A stretch of DNA of 64,000 nucleotides from Papaver somniferum (taxonomy: Eukaryota; Streptophyta; Magnoliopsida; Ranunculales; Papaveraceae): positions 635,620-699,619 of the forward strand of contig NW_020639929.1 of the NCBI RefSeq assembly GCF_003573695.1. Direction: 5' to 3'. The notes beneath the pieces are model-generated. The model was given only the letters and a program-made list of their open reading frames with translations, made no database searches and had not been told where the DNA came from. Numbering within the stretch: position 1 is the stretch's first letter; every line of letters begins with the position of its first letter. The position numbers and the translations under genes are program-made. This document shows positions 46,242-58,157 of the stretch, one piece after another.

Positions 46242-46769
46242 TACGTCTGTCAATGGGTACCCATTACCCAGAACCGGACCCGGTAAATTTGGGTCCGGTT
46301 GCTAATTCTAAATTTGGACCCATTAACAACTTTGGACCCAGCGGGTAATTACCCGATTAGACCTAAATCTAAACAGGTCCAAATGGATAGTACCCGATGG
46401 GTACCCGCCGGTATCGGGTACCCGATTATTCACTCTTTTATTCATGTTTTTAGAAAAATTACATATATTTTGCTAGTTTTGACTTTGATTTTTTTTTCAT
46501 TTTTCATTTTTCATTTTTTATTACATTTAATCTTTATTTAGTACATTAATAAAGAAATAATAATATTTTGTAAAAATAATTTAGATCCAAGACAAAAAGA
46601 GAAAGATATTAAGTTTTTGAGGTTTTTTTATAGTTTTCTTAATACCCAATGGGTACTCGGAAACGACGGGTACTTGGGATTCTAAACGGGTTCGGTTCTG
46701 GGACCACAATTTTAGGAACCGGACCCGACCTTTATAAGTACGGTATACCCGGATCTATTGACACCCCTA
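46242..46769. mobile_element. Non-autonomous hAT (Ac-like) element, block A
   Basis: Ends are TACGTCTGTCAATGGG and, inverted, TAGGGGTGTCAATAGATCC. Subterminal CCGG/GGGTACCC-rich repeats occur on both sides, as in Ac-like elements. The 8-bp target duplication is AGGCAGAC on the left and AGGCATAC on the right. No transposase. Length is 528 bp. Confidence 0.78.
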
Positions 46770-46779
46770 AGGCATACCA

Positions 46780-47313
46780 TATGGTTGAATCACTTGTCCA
46801 GTCTAACCTGACCCATGCATCTTCATCGGTGGCCTACCTTCCTTCCTTAATTCTGAGCTTCAAGTCTCTTCTTTTTTTTCTTTCCAATTTTTCCAGATAA
46901 TGTACAGCTACACCTCAATCAGATTGAAATTCTATTGGATTCTTCTGCCTAAGTTTCAGGACAAGATGCTTCGCTATCGCCACCCAGATCACTTATAATG
47001 TAGTCGTCTTATCTGTTGCAAATACTGTTTGCATTAGCTGGGTCTTTGCATTTGCTATTACGACACGAATGTATATAACCGTAATGAAATGGAAGTTTAA
47101 CCGGATTACATCGGACACGGAGATGAGAGCAAACAAGGTTTTCAGCAAGTGTTACACCAACATTATTCCCTTGAATACTTGATAATAAAAAAGACATCCA
47201 ACTTCCGAGAACTAAGATGAAGCAATGATTGGCTCCCCTAGCTCATTGCGTACAATAACTCCATATCCTCCGTAGGGTTTTTTCTTACTGAAGTAAACGT
47301 ACACATGAATCTA
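46780..47313 (-). pseudogene. RNase H-like gene fragment, block A
   Basis: Homologous to 55830-56364. On the minus strand 47009-47197 encodes GNNVGVTLAENLVCSHLRVR, which resembles the helix after the third strand of a plant RNase H-like (RVT_3) domain. The beginning of the gene is cut off at the block A border near 47313. Confidence 0.45.
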
Positions 47314-49491
47314 ATTCTCTTCCGAGAATTCTAGAAGAGAGTAATGGGAAGAATGGTCAGGTTATTTCTGAACACATTCATAAGTGGATACCAAAGAAAG
47401 TTAATTATGCTTTGAGTGTGAAAAGGAATGATCTCCCAGAAAATTTTATGACTATGGAGAAGGCAGTATCCATGATGTTGGAACTTAAAAAAAAATTCTT
47501 TGGAAAGATGGATTTGGATGTGAAAGGTTCTAAAAGTGATCACTTTCATGATAATCCAAAGGTCACTCGTGGTGAGCAAGACATTGTTCACCTCAACACA
47601 ACTTGAGTGTGTTGTAAGTGCATCCTCACCAAGGAATGCCCTGCTATGTATACGGTGACAGAAGCACAAGAATTGGGGCACACAGATTATGTTCGGTAAG
47701 GATGTAGAATTTGAGTGGATTCTTCGGTATGTCAATAAACATGAGCAAGATTTGTGTTTTTATTTTCTTAGAGTACTTATAATGATCCATTTACCTTTCT
47801 TATCGTTCATATCTACCAAACTTGATCTCTGTTTAAGGTTCTTAAATGTTTAGGTTTGAAAATAGTAGTTCGGGATGTTTGGACTTCATGGTACGCATAC
47901 CAAGTATGCATACCATCATTTAAAATCAAAATACAGGGGTTTTAGTACGCAAACCTGTTTGTATAATGCTCCAGGTCACGAAAATTCGTCTGCAAACCCG
48001 TATGCATACTGGCATGTAGATGTCGATTTTCGGTAAACTTGTTTTGGGAGTAACTTCTTCGTCCGAACTTGGAATGACCTCATTCTTTTTGCATTCTATT
48101 TTTCTCTGAATTCTCTTCAAAGTGGAGATGATAATTCCTTAATTTGGAAGAGTTACGATTAGTCTTTGTCCCCGATTCTTGTTTTTGAGTGTTTTGCTCC
48201 ATTTTCATTGCTTTTGTTCCACTTCTCTTGGAATTGGGCACTTGGATTCTTGGAGTACTTTCTTCTAAGATCATTTGTATATTTTAGAAGATGATTTTTC
48301 AGTATTGATATTTATTGGTTTTATATATTGCAAATTGTTATGGAATATGTGTGTTTGCGTCCGCGAACTATAATTGTCCCAAACGTTGTCAAAAGTTAAG
48401 TCTTTCACATGTCATTATGCAAGTATTGATAAAAGATTGAATGATATTTTGACAAACAAAAATTAAGCCTATTATGTCATTATGCAAATATTGATAAATA
48501 TAAGATGAACTTTTGCTTACAAAGATTAAGTCTATTATATGTCTCTATGCAAATAGTGATGAAAGATATAATGAATCTTTGTTTATTCCGCAGTATTGAT
48601 CTTCCCTGATCTACATATTTATGTAAATACTATGCGGCTCCGTAAGTTTTCTTATGTTTGAGCATTTCCGATTAAATTAATCATCGGTTCTCTTGTGGTT
48701 AATTTAATTGAGTATTTTGGATACAAAATCCATATTTCATGGAATTCGTTAATGTCCAAAGAAATCCTTCTTTTCTTGTAAAAGCAAGGCCGCTCTTGTT
48801 GTTCCGTTTGGAATGCCATTTTATGGGGGATAGTTCTTAATTGAACTTGTGCTTAATTTCCAAATCTTTGTGGGGGGTGCGGCTGTGGAATATTATAGGG
48901 GTTATCTTGTATCTTTATAAACTCCTTGATGAATGCATTTAGTTTCGGCGATATGATTGCATCTTAAAAAATTGATATGTGCTTCTATTTTGGTCATGAA
49001 GTGTCTCTATGGAAATTTCATTAGGATCCCACTAATTTTCGTACCTTTGCCAATTTTATTGACAAAAAGGGGGAGAATTAATGTGTAGTTCACACTACAA
49101 ATACATATGGTTTACGGATCATTATGTAAGGAGGAGTGGTTTTCATGTGAGATGATGTATTGACTAAGGGGGAGTGATACATATCACCATAGTATTGTTG
49201 TCGAAGTTGCGATACAATTGAACTTTGATGTTGTGTAATAATTACTATGACACTGTATAACAATGATTAAGAGCTACTGTTTTCTCATTGTTATAGCTAA
49301 GAATCTTCAACAACAATGATGCGGAATTGAAAACATTTGGAATCATTGCAGAACTTGGAAGTGACGAAGATTTCGAGTAATGTTGAATAACCAAGAAGAT
49401 CAAGCATTTGGATGAGAAGCTACAAAGTTTATTTATTTTGTATTTCATATATATTGGTAGTTTTGTCACTAAAATTGACAAAAGGGGAGAT
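47314..49491 (+). mobile_element. 3' part of the interior of the Sirevirus-type copia element
   Basis: The segment ends in the polypurine tract AAAAGGGGAGAT that directly precedes the LTR at 49492. Two more purine tracts lie upstream (AAAAAGGGGGAGAATT at 49064-49079, AAGGGGGAG at 49166-49174); multiple tracts are a Sirevirus trait. Coding sequence of RT or RNase H is not visible. A 65-codon frame at 47412-47606 is unrecognised. It looks like the long 3' untranslated interior. The left border at about 47314 is a recombination junction with block A. Confidence 0.6.
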
Positions 49492-52400
49492 TGTTAGAGC
49501 ACTGCTCAGTCGAACTCGCAAGCGTTTCTATCTCAAGATTGTTTGTCAAGTTTAGTTGCCAAAACTATAAGTCTTGATTTCTAGTCTACTTATAGCTATG
49601 TCTCGGATTAGGATACTAAGTGTTGTTGAGCTTTAGACTCCACGACGTTCATCGAATGAAGACGAAGAACCACTCAAGGGAACTTGTGGAACTTCATCAA
49701 CAAAATATATGTGGACACTTGAACTTATCTATCACTCAAAAGTCTATTTATTCTATCTCCTAATTTGAGACAAAAGTCGTATTGCTATATAGACTTCAAT
49801 TATACACATTTGCTATTTCATGCTGAGTTTCACTCACTTATCTATTTTTCGAAATATGTGTTGATAAGATTTTGCTTTAACCAAGTTCATCTTTACTCTT
49901 GACAAAAGTCATATTGATTATTTCAATAACTTGAAAATCTCTTTGATGCTAATAGTTTGTGGATAACAACTATTTCGATCCTCTAAGAAAGTTTCAATGA
50001 TTGAAATAAGAGTTTAGAACAAGTAACCATGTTTGGATATAAGCATGGTGTGTATTCACATTTGTGTAAAAATCCAAAACCGGGAACCTAAGTATGCGTA
50101 CCCGTACACGTACTGGTTGGTTATTGGAAGTATGGAATCTAGGTATGCGTACCCATACGCGTACTGGCGGAATTTTGGGTTCCGAGAATTTTTGCTGGAG
50201 ATTGGAATGTGAATTGGTATGCGTAGCCTACGCGTACTGGCGTAACCAAACTCGGTCCGGCTACTTAGGCATCCATACCCGTTTGCATACTTAAGTAGGT
50301 TACTTTCTAAAATCGGTTTGTTCATGAACTAAAAAATTTATATAATAACGAATGCAATCTTTTGCAAACAGTGGCTATGATATTCATGAATTTGTTTGAG
50401 TGAATCAATATTGATTTTTCTTCAATTGTGTCTTGTACACTTCTATGAGATCTAAGCAATTTAACAACTCTCTAACTAGTTCATTCGAGTCATTTGAACT
50501 TGTTATGGTGAAGATGAATAAGGTTGATATGAAAGTGCTCATATGGCTAACCATTGGTTAACTATTGTTGAACCGACTAAGTGTACGTACACGTTTAGGT
50601 ACGGTTACCCAAACCTAAATGAAGTTACATTTCATTTGTGTATAACAAGCTAAGTTCGATCTAAGGTTGAAAGATATTATCTTCAAACTAATCAAGTTTT
50701 CATCTAACAGTGAATATTGAATGCTCTGTTACCGAGGGAACTTAGATTGCGAACCCTGATTTGAAATCTATATAAAGGAGAACTATAGCAACTGGGAAAC
50801 CTAATCCCCACACCTCATGTGTGATACTAGTTACATAATCTAGAGTTGATTCTCCTTTAACCTTAGGTTTCTCACGAACCCCTGTAGGTTAACGACTTGC
50901 TGTTTTCTATCGTGATTGAGTACAATCTTCTTTAAGATTTGCTCGAGATTTTATCTCCGATAGGCAAGATTTAAAAATAGTCACAAACACCTTCGTCTCA
51001 TCGTTTGTGATTCCACAATATCTTGTTTCGTTAATCGATTAAGATTATTGTGAGGTGATTGATAATACTAGGATGTTCTTCGGGAATATAAGTCTGGTTT
51101 ATCAATTGGTTCCTCTTCACCTTGATTTATCAAAATACGGAACAAAACTCGTAGGTTTATATATGGGAGACAGATTAATCTATTCAATAGACTTTTCTGT
51201 GTGATACATGTTTGTTTATCAAGTATTCGACTTTGGGTCGTAGCAACTATTAGTTGTGGGTGAGATCAACTAAGGGAATCAAGTGCGTAGTATCCTGCTG
51301 GGATCTGAGACGTATGGAACACGACTGTACCTTGAATCAGTGTGAGATTGATTAGGGTTCAACTACATTCCAGTTCGTATTTCATTCGTAGTAGGCTAGG
51401 TCCCTGGTTTTTTTTTCGCATTTGCAGTTTTCTCGTTAACAAAACTTCTGGTGTCTATGTTATTTCTTTTCCGCATTATATTTCGTTATATAATTGAAAT
51501 ATCACAGGTTGTGCATTGAATCGATCAATTGGTAAATCCAACCTTTGGTTGTTGATTGAAATTTCTAGAGCACTGCTCGGTCGAACTCGCATGCGTTGCT
51601 ATCTCAAGCATGGTTGTCAATGTTAGTGATCAAAACTATAAGTCTTGATATCTAGCCTATCGATAGAGGTCTCGGACTAGGACATAAATTGTGTAATTGA
51701 GCTTAGTTTTCACGGCGTTCATCATTTGAAGACAAAGAACTACTAAGGGGAGCTTGTGGAACTTCATCGAAAAAAGGTATGTGGAGACTTGAACTCATCT
51801 ATCACTTGGAAAGTCTATTTCTACTCTATCTCCTATATTGATACATAAGTCGTATTATGATATAGTTTTCTATATACACATTTGAGATTTCGACCTGAGT
51901 TTATCTCGCTTATATATTTCTCGAAATATGTGTTGGCAAGCTTTCGCTTCGACCAAGTTCATCTTATATCATGAGAAAATTGTAAGTAACGTCTTACATG
52001 GTTTGTGTGATACAATCATTTGGTGTAGACTTGGAATGTTCCGATAATGATTATTTCAATATCTTGAAAACTGCTTTGATGCTAATAGTGTGTGAAAACG
52101 GGTATTGTCATCCTCTAAGAATGTTTCAATGATTGAAATAAAAATCTTAGAATCATGTAACCATCTTTGGATATAAGCATATAGTGTGTTCGCACATTTA
52201 TGTATAAGTCCAAAACCGGGAACCAAATGTATACATACTTGTGCATGTAGTAAATGGTTGATGGGGACTGGCTAAGTATGCGTACCCGCATTTTCTCTGT
52301 AGTTGCATGATCTGATCTTGTTGTTTTCTATCGTGATTGAGTGCCATCGTAAGATTGGCTTGAGATTAATTTCTCCGATAGGCAAGATAGAAAAGTAGTC

Positions 52401-53275
52401 ACAAACACCTTCGTCTCATCGTTTGTGATTCCATAATATCTTGTTTCGTTAATCGATTAAGATTATTGTGAGGTGGTTGATAATACTAGGTTGTTCTTCG
52501 GGAATATAAGTCCGGGTTATCAATTGGTTCATGTTCACCTTGATTTATCAAAACACGGAATAAAAACTCGTAGGTATTTATGTGGGAGACAGATTTATCT
52601 ATTCAATAGACTTTTCTGTGTGAGACAGATTTTTTTATCAAGTCTTCGACTTTGGGTCGTAGAAACTCTTAGTTGTTGGTGAGATCAGCTAAGGGAATCA
52701 AGTGTGTAGTATCCTGCTGGGATCAAAGACGTAAGGAACGCGACTGTACCTTGAATCAGTGTAAGATTGATTAGGCTTCAACTATATTCCAGATCGAAGT
52801 TATATTTGTAGTAGGCTAGCTAGTGTCTGTAGCGGCTTAATACAGTATGGTGTTCAAATATGGACTAGGTCCCGGGGTTTTTCTGCATTTGCGGTTTCCT
52901 CGTTAACAAAACTTCTGGTGTCTGTTTTTTTTTATTTTCCTCATTATATTTTTTATATAATTGAAATATCACAGGTTGTGCGTTGAATCGGTCAATTGGT
53001 AAATCCAACCTTTAGTTGTTGATTGAAATTGATTGATCCTTGAATATTGGTCTTTGGGACCGTTCAAGTTATTTCTCTTATATTCAATCGGGCTCGCAAA
53101 TTCACATTTTTTTGATTGCGGATTGAATTGAGAAACAGAGATACAACTCTTTGATATACTTTTCTTAAGATTGAGTCTGACTGTCTAGTTGATTCTCTTG
53201 AAAGTATATTGGAGATTGTCCATACAGATTGCTAAGCGAAATATTGGGTGTGGTTGTTAGACCCCCGCTTTTTCG
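49492..53275 (+). repeat. 3' LTR of the Sirevirus-type copia element, block B
   Basis: Homologous to the solo LTR of block A. It begins TGTTAGAGCACTGCTCAG after the polypurine tract and ends ACCCCCGCTTTTTCG, one base from the expected CA. CTTAT follows at 53276-53280, the right-hand target duplication. At 3784 bp it is about 550 bp shorter than the block A copy, because it lacks the equivalent of about 42860-43430. The internal start motif recurs at 51571. Confidence 0.85.
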
Positions 53276-53280
53276 CTTAT

Positions 53281-53648
53281 AAATGCACTTTTATCTCCAA
53301 CACAATCACTTTTTTAGGATACATAATTTCTGATCAAGGAGTTGCAGTTGACACCTCGAAAATTAAAGCTATTTCTGATTGGCATATTCCAACATGTATT
53401 AAAGATGTTAGGAGTTTTCATGGTTTGACATCGTTTTATAAGTGTTTTATTCACAATTTTCAATTATATATCTGCTGTAACGACTGATTGTTTGAAACAA
53501 GAGAAATTTCTGTGGACTGAAGATACAGATAAGAGTTTTAATCTCCTTAAAGAGAAGTTGTTTAATGCTCCAGTACTTGCAATGCCGTATTTTACTAAAC
53601 CATCTGAAGTTGATTGTGATACACCTATTGTGAATCGGTGTTGTATTA
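53281..53648 (+). pseudogene. Ty3/gypsy RT end and RNase H start, block B
   Basis: Same segment as 45606-45973: CTFISNTITFLGYIISDQGV, then WTEDTDKSFNLLKEKLF. It is interrupted at 53649 by the MITE and continues after it at 54113. Confidence 0.87.
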
Positions 53649-54109
53649 GGGCAACTCCTATGGTATGGATGTTAAAACATCCACATCTCAAGGAGAATCC
53701 ATATATAGGGATCATCAGGATTTTATGGAGATTTATTCCACTATGGAGATCTAGAAAAATATCCATTAATTGGGACCCACATATATTTTTTCTTGTTTTT
53801 ATTACATTAAAATACTAAAAAACAATTTGGTAATGAGAATAAAAAAAAAGAAAAAAATATATATGCGGATGAGAAAAAAAAAGCAATATATATATATATA
53901 TATACATCCGGGTATTAAGTGTCCGGATTGGGTATCCGGTCATTCTATGACCGGATGGATGCTCCATATGTACCTCCACACATTTGAGGAGGCTCCTCTC
54001 GACTTCATAAACATATGGATGTTAAATCATCCATAACAACACTTTTTGGTCCATAAAATATGGATCATCATAAATATGTGGATGATTTCTGGCTCCATAG
54101 GAGTTGCCC
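53649..54109. mobile_element. PIF/Harbinger (Tourist-like) MITE, complete
   Basis: Ends are GGGCAACTCCTATGG and its inverted copy (GGGCAACTCCTATGG again from the other side). TTA flanks both sides (53646-53648 and 54110-54112). The length is 461 bp, with an AT microsatellite at 53886-53906. It sits inside the gypsy RNase H gene. Confidence 0.85.
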
Positions 54110-54112
54110 TTA

Positions 54113-54340
54113 TCTCAAGGTGATCACCCAGTTGCCTTTTATAGTGAAAAGAATTCAAAGACTAAAAAGAAGTGGTCTACCTATGAGCTTGAATTGTATG
54201 CTCTTGTTCAAGCTTTAAAACACTGGCATCCATATTTAGTTCATACTGAGTTTGTTGTTAAAACTGACAATCAAGCTTTGAAGTTCTTACAAACTTCAGC
54301 TAAGATCAATTGAATGCATGATAGATGGCTGTGTAAAATA
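54113..54340 (+). pseudogene. Ty3/gypsy RNase H, remainder in block B
   Basis: The frame encodes SQGDHPVAFYSEKNSKTKKK, then WSTYELELYALVQALKHWHP and KTDNQALKFLQTSAKIN. That is the RT-associated RNase H with its E and D motifs. It stops at 54313 and the homology fades by 54340, so integrase is missing. Confidence 0.87.
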
Positions 54341-55307
54341 AACTGACAATCGAATTGCATGAAATACATGGCTTGTCTTGTTACGAAAGAGTGAAGTTCA
54401 TAAATCACAAGAATTGAACTCAGAGGAAAAAAAGAAAACCTATCGTTAGAATTTAGGATTTGCTCTTGATTCCATGGAGTGCTTAAATAGATGAAATCAT
54501 GCCGGTGGAGACTGGAGAGTAATTCACCCGGATTGAATATGAATACATCCATTAAAACACCAAATGATATTCTATAAAATGTGCTTCTCAGGCATGAAAT
54601 GCAAACATTCTTAATCAGCTGCATATGCTTGGATTTTCTGCCATGCATCTTTATGTTGAAAAATTTGGTTAACTTAAAAACAGATTATATAAACCCATAT
54701 TTAAAGTGAACCAAAATTTTCAACATAGAGATACATTGAAAGCAATTCAAGCAATTTTTCAATGACCATTTAAAAATGCAACCAAGTCTTTCATTTTATA
54801 ACATAGGCATGGTATCAGGACTCGTAAGCTCGTCTATAGTATAATGTAATACTTGAATAACATAAAAACCTATTGCACATTAAGAAAATAGATCCTGATC
54901 CACACAAAACAAGTAGCTATAACCAAAAAATCTTACTCTACGTACTAATTATTCCATCAATTGTTTCCAACATTGAAGTAATACTGCTACATCTAACCAT
55001 CTAGTAATCCAAACATGGATAAAGCACGTGTTCCATATAATAAATATCATATAAAGTAAAACATATTATAAAGTCTCCGTTAACATGTAAAACATAAAAA
55101 TCCCAAAAGAAAGACTTGATAAGATTCAACAAGGTCTTCTTATCCGTTAACATGAATAATACCCACGTAATAAATAAATGTGGAATACAACTACTGATAA
55201 AAATAAGAGTACCTGAACTACCCAATAGAGTCCTCTTCGTATAATCATCCTGCTTGACATAAAAAAATCTTCTCTCCAAATAATATGTTTTAGCCTTAGA
55301 GGCAGAC
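54341..55307. other. Spacer, no gene seen; largely deleted in block A
   Basis: AT-rich, with no convincing frame. Its left part up to 55126 has no counterpart in block A. The part 55127-55307 is shared. Confidence 0.5.
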
Positions 55308-55820
55308 TAGGTCTGTCAATGGGTACCCATTACCCAGAATCGGACCCGGTAGATTTGGGTCCGGTTGCTAATTCTAAATTTGAACCCATTAACAACTTAG
55401 GACCCAGCGGGTAATTACCTGATTAGACCTGAATCTAAACAGCTCCAAATGGATAGTACCCGATGGGTACCCGCCGGTATCGGGTACCCGATTATTCACT
55501 TTTTTACTCATGTTCTTAGAAAAATTACATGTATTTTGCTAGTTTTGGCTTTGATTTTTTTCATTTTTCATTACATTTATTATTTATTTAGTACATTAAT
55601 AAAGAAATAATAATATTCTGTAAAATTAATTTAGATCCAAGACAAAAAGAGAAAGATATTAAGTTTTTGAGGTTTTTTTTATAGTATTCTTAATACCCAA
55701 TGGGTACTCGGAACCGACGGGTACTTGGGATTCTAAACGGGTCTGGTTCTGGGTCCACAATTTTAGGAACCGGACCCGACCTTTATAAGTACGGTATACC
55801 CGGATCTATTGACACCCCTA
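55308..55820. mobile_element. Non-autonomous hAT (Ac-like) element, block B
   Basis: Second copy of 46242-46769, with ends TAGGTCTGTCAATGGG and, inverted, TAGGGGTGTCAATAGATCC. Target duplication AGGCAGAC (55300-55307) and AGGAAGAC (55821-55828). It was duplicated with the block, not inserted twice. Length is 513 bp. Confidence 0.78.
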
Positions 55821-55829
55821 AGGAAGACT

Positions 55830-56518
55830 ATATGGTTGAATCACTTGTCCAGTCTAACCTGACCCATGCATCTTCATCGGTGGCCTACCTTCTTTCCTTA
55901 ATTCTGAGCTTCAAGTCTCTTCTTTTGTTTTTTTTCCAATTTTTCCAGATAATGTACAGCTACACCCCAGTCAGATTGAAATTCTATTGGATTCTTATAC
56001 CTAAGTTTCAGGACAAGATGCTTCGCTATCGCCACCCAGCTCGCTCATAATATAGTCGTCACATCTGTTGCAAATACTATTAGCATTAGCTGGGTCTTTT
56101 CATTTGCTATTACAAAAAGAATGTATATAACCGTAATGAAATGGAAGTTTAATCGGATTACACCGGACACGGAGATGAGAACAAACAAGGTTTTCAGCAA
56201 GTGTTACACCAACATTATTCCCTTGAATGCTTGATAATAAAAAGAACATCCAACTTCTGAGAACTGAGATGAAGCAATGATTGGCTCCCCTAGCTCATTG
56301 CGTACAATAACTCCATATCCTATGTAGGGTTTTTTCTTATTGAAGTAAGCATACACATGAATCCAAGTGAAAGGTTCAAGTCTTCCGGCATCTGACTTTG
56401 TACATGAAACCATCAATCCTACAAGTTTTTCGTCTGACACGGGCCAAGTATCAAACCATTCAGACACCATACATCTAAGGGAAAAGGGACTTGTACGGTT
56501 CATATCCTCATCCTGCAA
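55830..56518 (-). pseudogene. RNase H-like gene fragment, block B
   Basis: The frame 56204-56518 encodes CMVSEWFDTWPVSDEKLVGL, then TWIHVYAYFNKKKPYIGYGV and IVRNELGEPIIASSQF. The last part follows the first strands of plant RNase H-like domains (WIxxxxDASF...GxGxVxRDxxG). The usual first catalytic aspartate position reads Y (HVYAYF). The rest continues downstream in other frames to about 55830. It could be a processed host gene or a LINE tail; the first 50 residues are unfamiliar. Probably inactive. Confidence 0.45.
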
Positions 56519-57164
56519 ACATCTTTATTGTCATTATATCATCCAGAAATATACCAGAAAGATATATAAAGTTTGGGGCTGCAAAGGATGTCATATACGT
56601 GCTTCTCAATTGTTTATTCATAATTGCATCAAAATAAAATTTGATATTTTATTTTGAGTTATTATTATTACTCACTGTGTTTTGTTCTGTTGTTATCGTA
56701 TCTTCTTCATCATATGCCTCACCTTCTCTTGGGTATTCTTTTGAGGAGGAGGAATACTATATAGTACTCGTAGTAGAGAGGGTATCTTATTCCGTTTATA
56801 GTTGTTTACTAGATTCTCCAATCGTCATAGATGGAACAATTAAATTCATCTATTTCACAAGATTCTAACGCCGTTGAGAGGCCACGTACTTTTGGTGGTT
56901 TTTGTTTATTCTTTGGTGGTTATTTTTCTGTTTGAAGTTGTTTACCGGAATGCTTATTCTTAAGATTCCTTTTGCCCTGTTTGCTGAAGATTAAGATAAA
57001 ATATAGGACACTATGAGCAATTCAAGTTTTGTTAGGGTTAGAAAATAGAGTAAACCAAAGTTTTCGTACACACTTACATGCTAAGATGGAATTGACGGAT
57101 AGTTTCACAAAGGTCTCTACTTGAATATCTTTTGGTGAAAATATAACTCTCTTAAACGAAAGAA
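56519..57164. other. Spacer, no gene seen
   Basis: No supported features on either strand. Frames are short and lack known motifs. Confidence 0.5.
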
Positions 57165-57251
57165 ATCAAGACTATAGTTTTGATCAACTAAACTTGAAAA
57201 ACAAGCTTGAGATAGCAACGCTTGCGAGTTCGACCGAGAAGTGCTCTAACA
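57165..57251 (-). repeat. Fragment of the Sirevirus-type LTR
   Basis: The minus strand begins TGTTAGAGCACTTCTCGG and follows the LTR start for about 87 bases, then stops. Confidence 0.8.
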
Positions 57252-58157
57252 GTTAGGCTCCAAAATGGTATAGCTCGCCAGTTTGATTAAAAGATATATA
57301 TTAAATTAGTGGAATTTTGTTTACCCTGACCGTCTTGAGCTTTGGGTTTACATATGCTTGACCAGAATTTTGTATACCCCATGTTTGCCTTTCGATTTAT
57401 CTCTTTCCCACAAGAAATCTCTCTGTATACGGTTCAGCTGATCTAATGTTGTCTTTGGAAGAGAGAGGCATTGCATTTGGTAAGTTGGATAAGTTTATAC
57501 GATAAATTGGATGAGAACTATTCACCCGACTTGGTCGGCTAAAGTAGATTCCAGACTTTTGAAGATCAACCATCTTTTCCGCGATTTACCAAACTTAGTA
57601 AAAATACACCCAGAAGATTTTAGGCTTCTCCCATGTCCGCGCGCGTGGAAAGAAAATATTCATCCTCGAAGAAGAGGTGAAGTATATTAGGGGGATGGTT
57701 ATTAATTCTAAGACCATTTTTTTTTCTTCAAAAACTGCTTTATGTATGAGTCTGGAGAGGGTTTCCATGCAGATAAGGAATAAGTATGGAAGAAGGTCGC
57801 CATGTCTAATCTCTCTGGAGGTATTGAAACTGGGTCCGGGAGAACCATTTAGGAAGATGGAGGATGAAGCGTATGAGATGTACCCATAATTCATTAAAAC
57901 CAAAAAACTAGAAAAGGTCATTCTACATGATCAAAAGCTTCAGAAAGATCTAATTTTAGGTAAGAATCTTCTTTTAGCTTTATAATTTTTCATAGAATGT
58001 AGGATCTTATGGGAAATAATTATATTATTGGTGATCTGTTTACCGGGAAGAAAAGAGTCTGATTAGGGGTTATTAATCTATTTAATAGAGGCTTAGGCTA
58101 TTATAAAAGAATTTTTGAGATTTGTTTGTATATTGTGTTCCTCAAGCTAATGGGGTG

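Noticed and set aside
47331..47735. 134-codon minus-strand frame
   Set aside because: No known motif, and it is antisense to the retroelement interior. Chance openness in AT-rich DNA explains it.
54271..54648. 125-codon minus-strand frame
   Set aside because: Its first part is antisense to gypsy RNase H and the rest has no recognisable feature.
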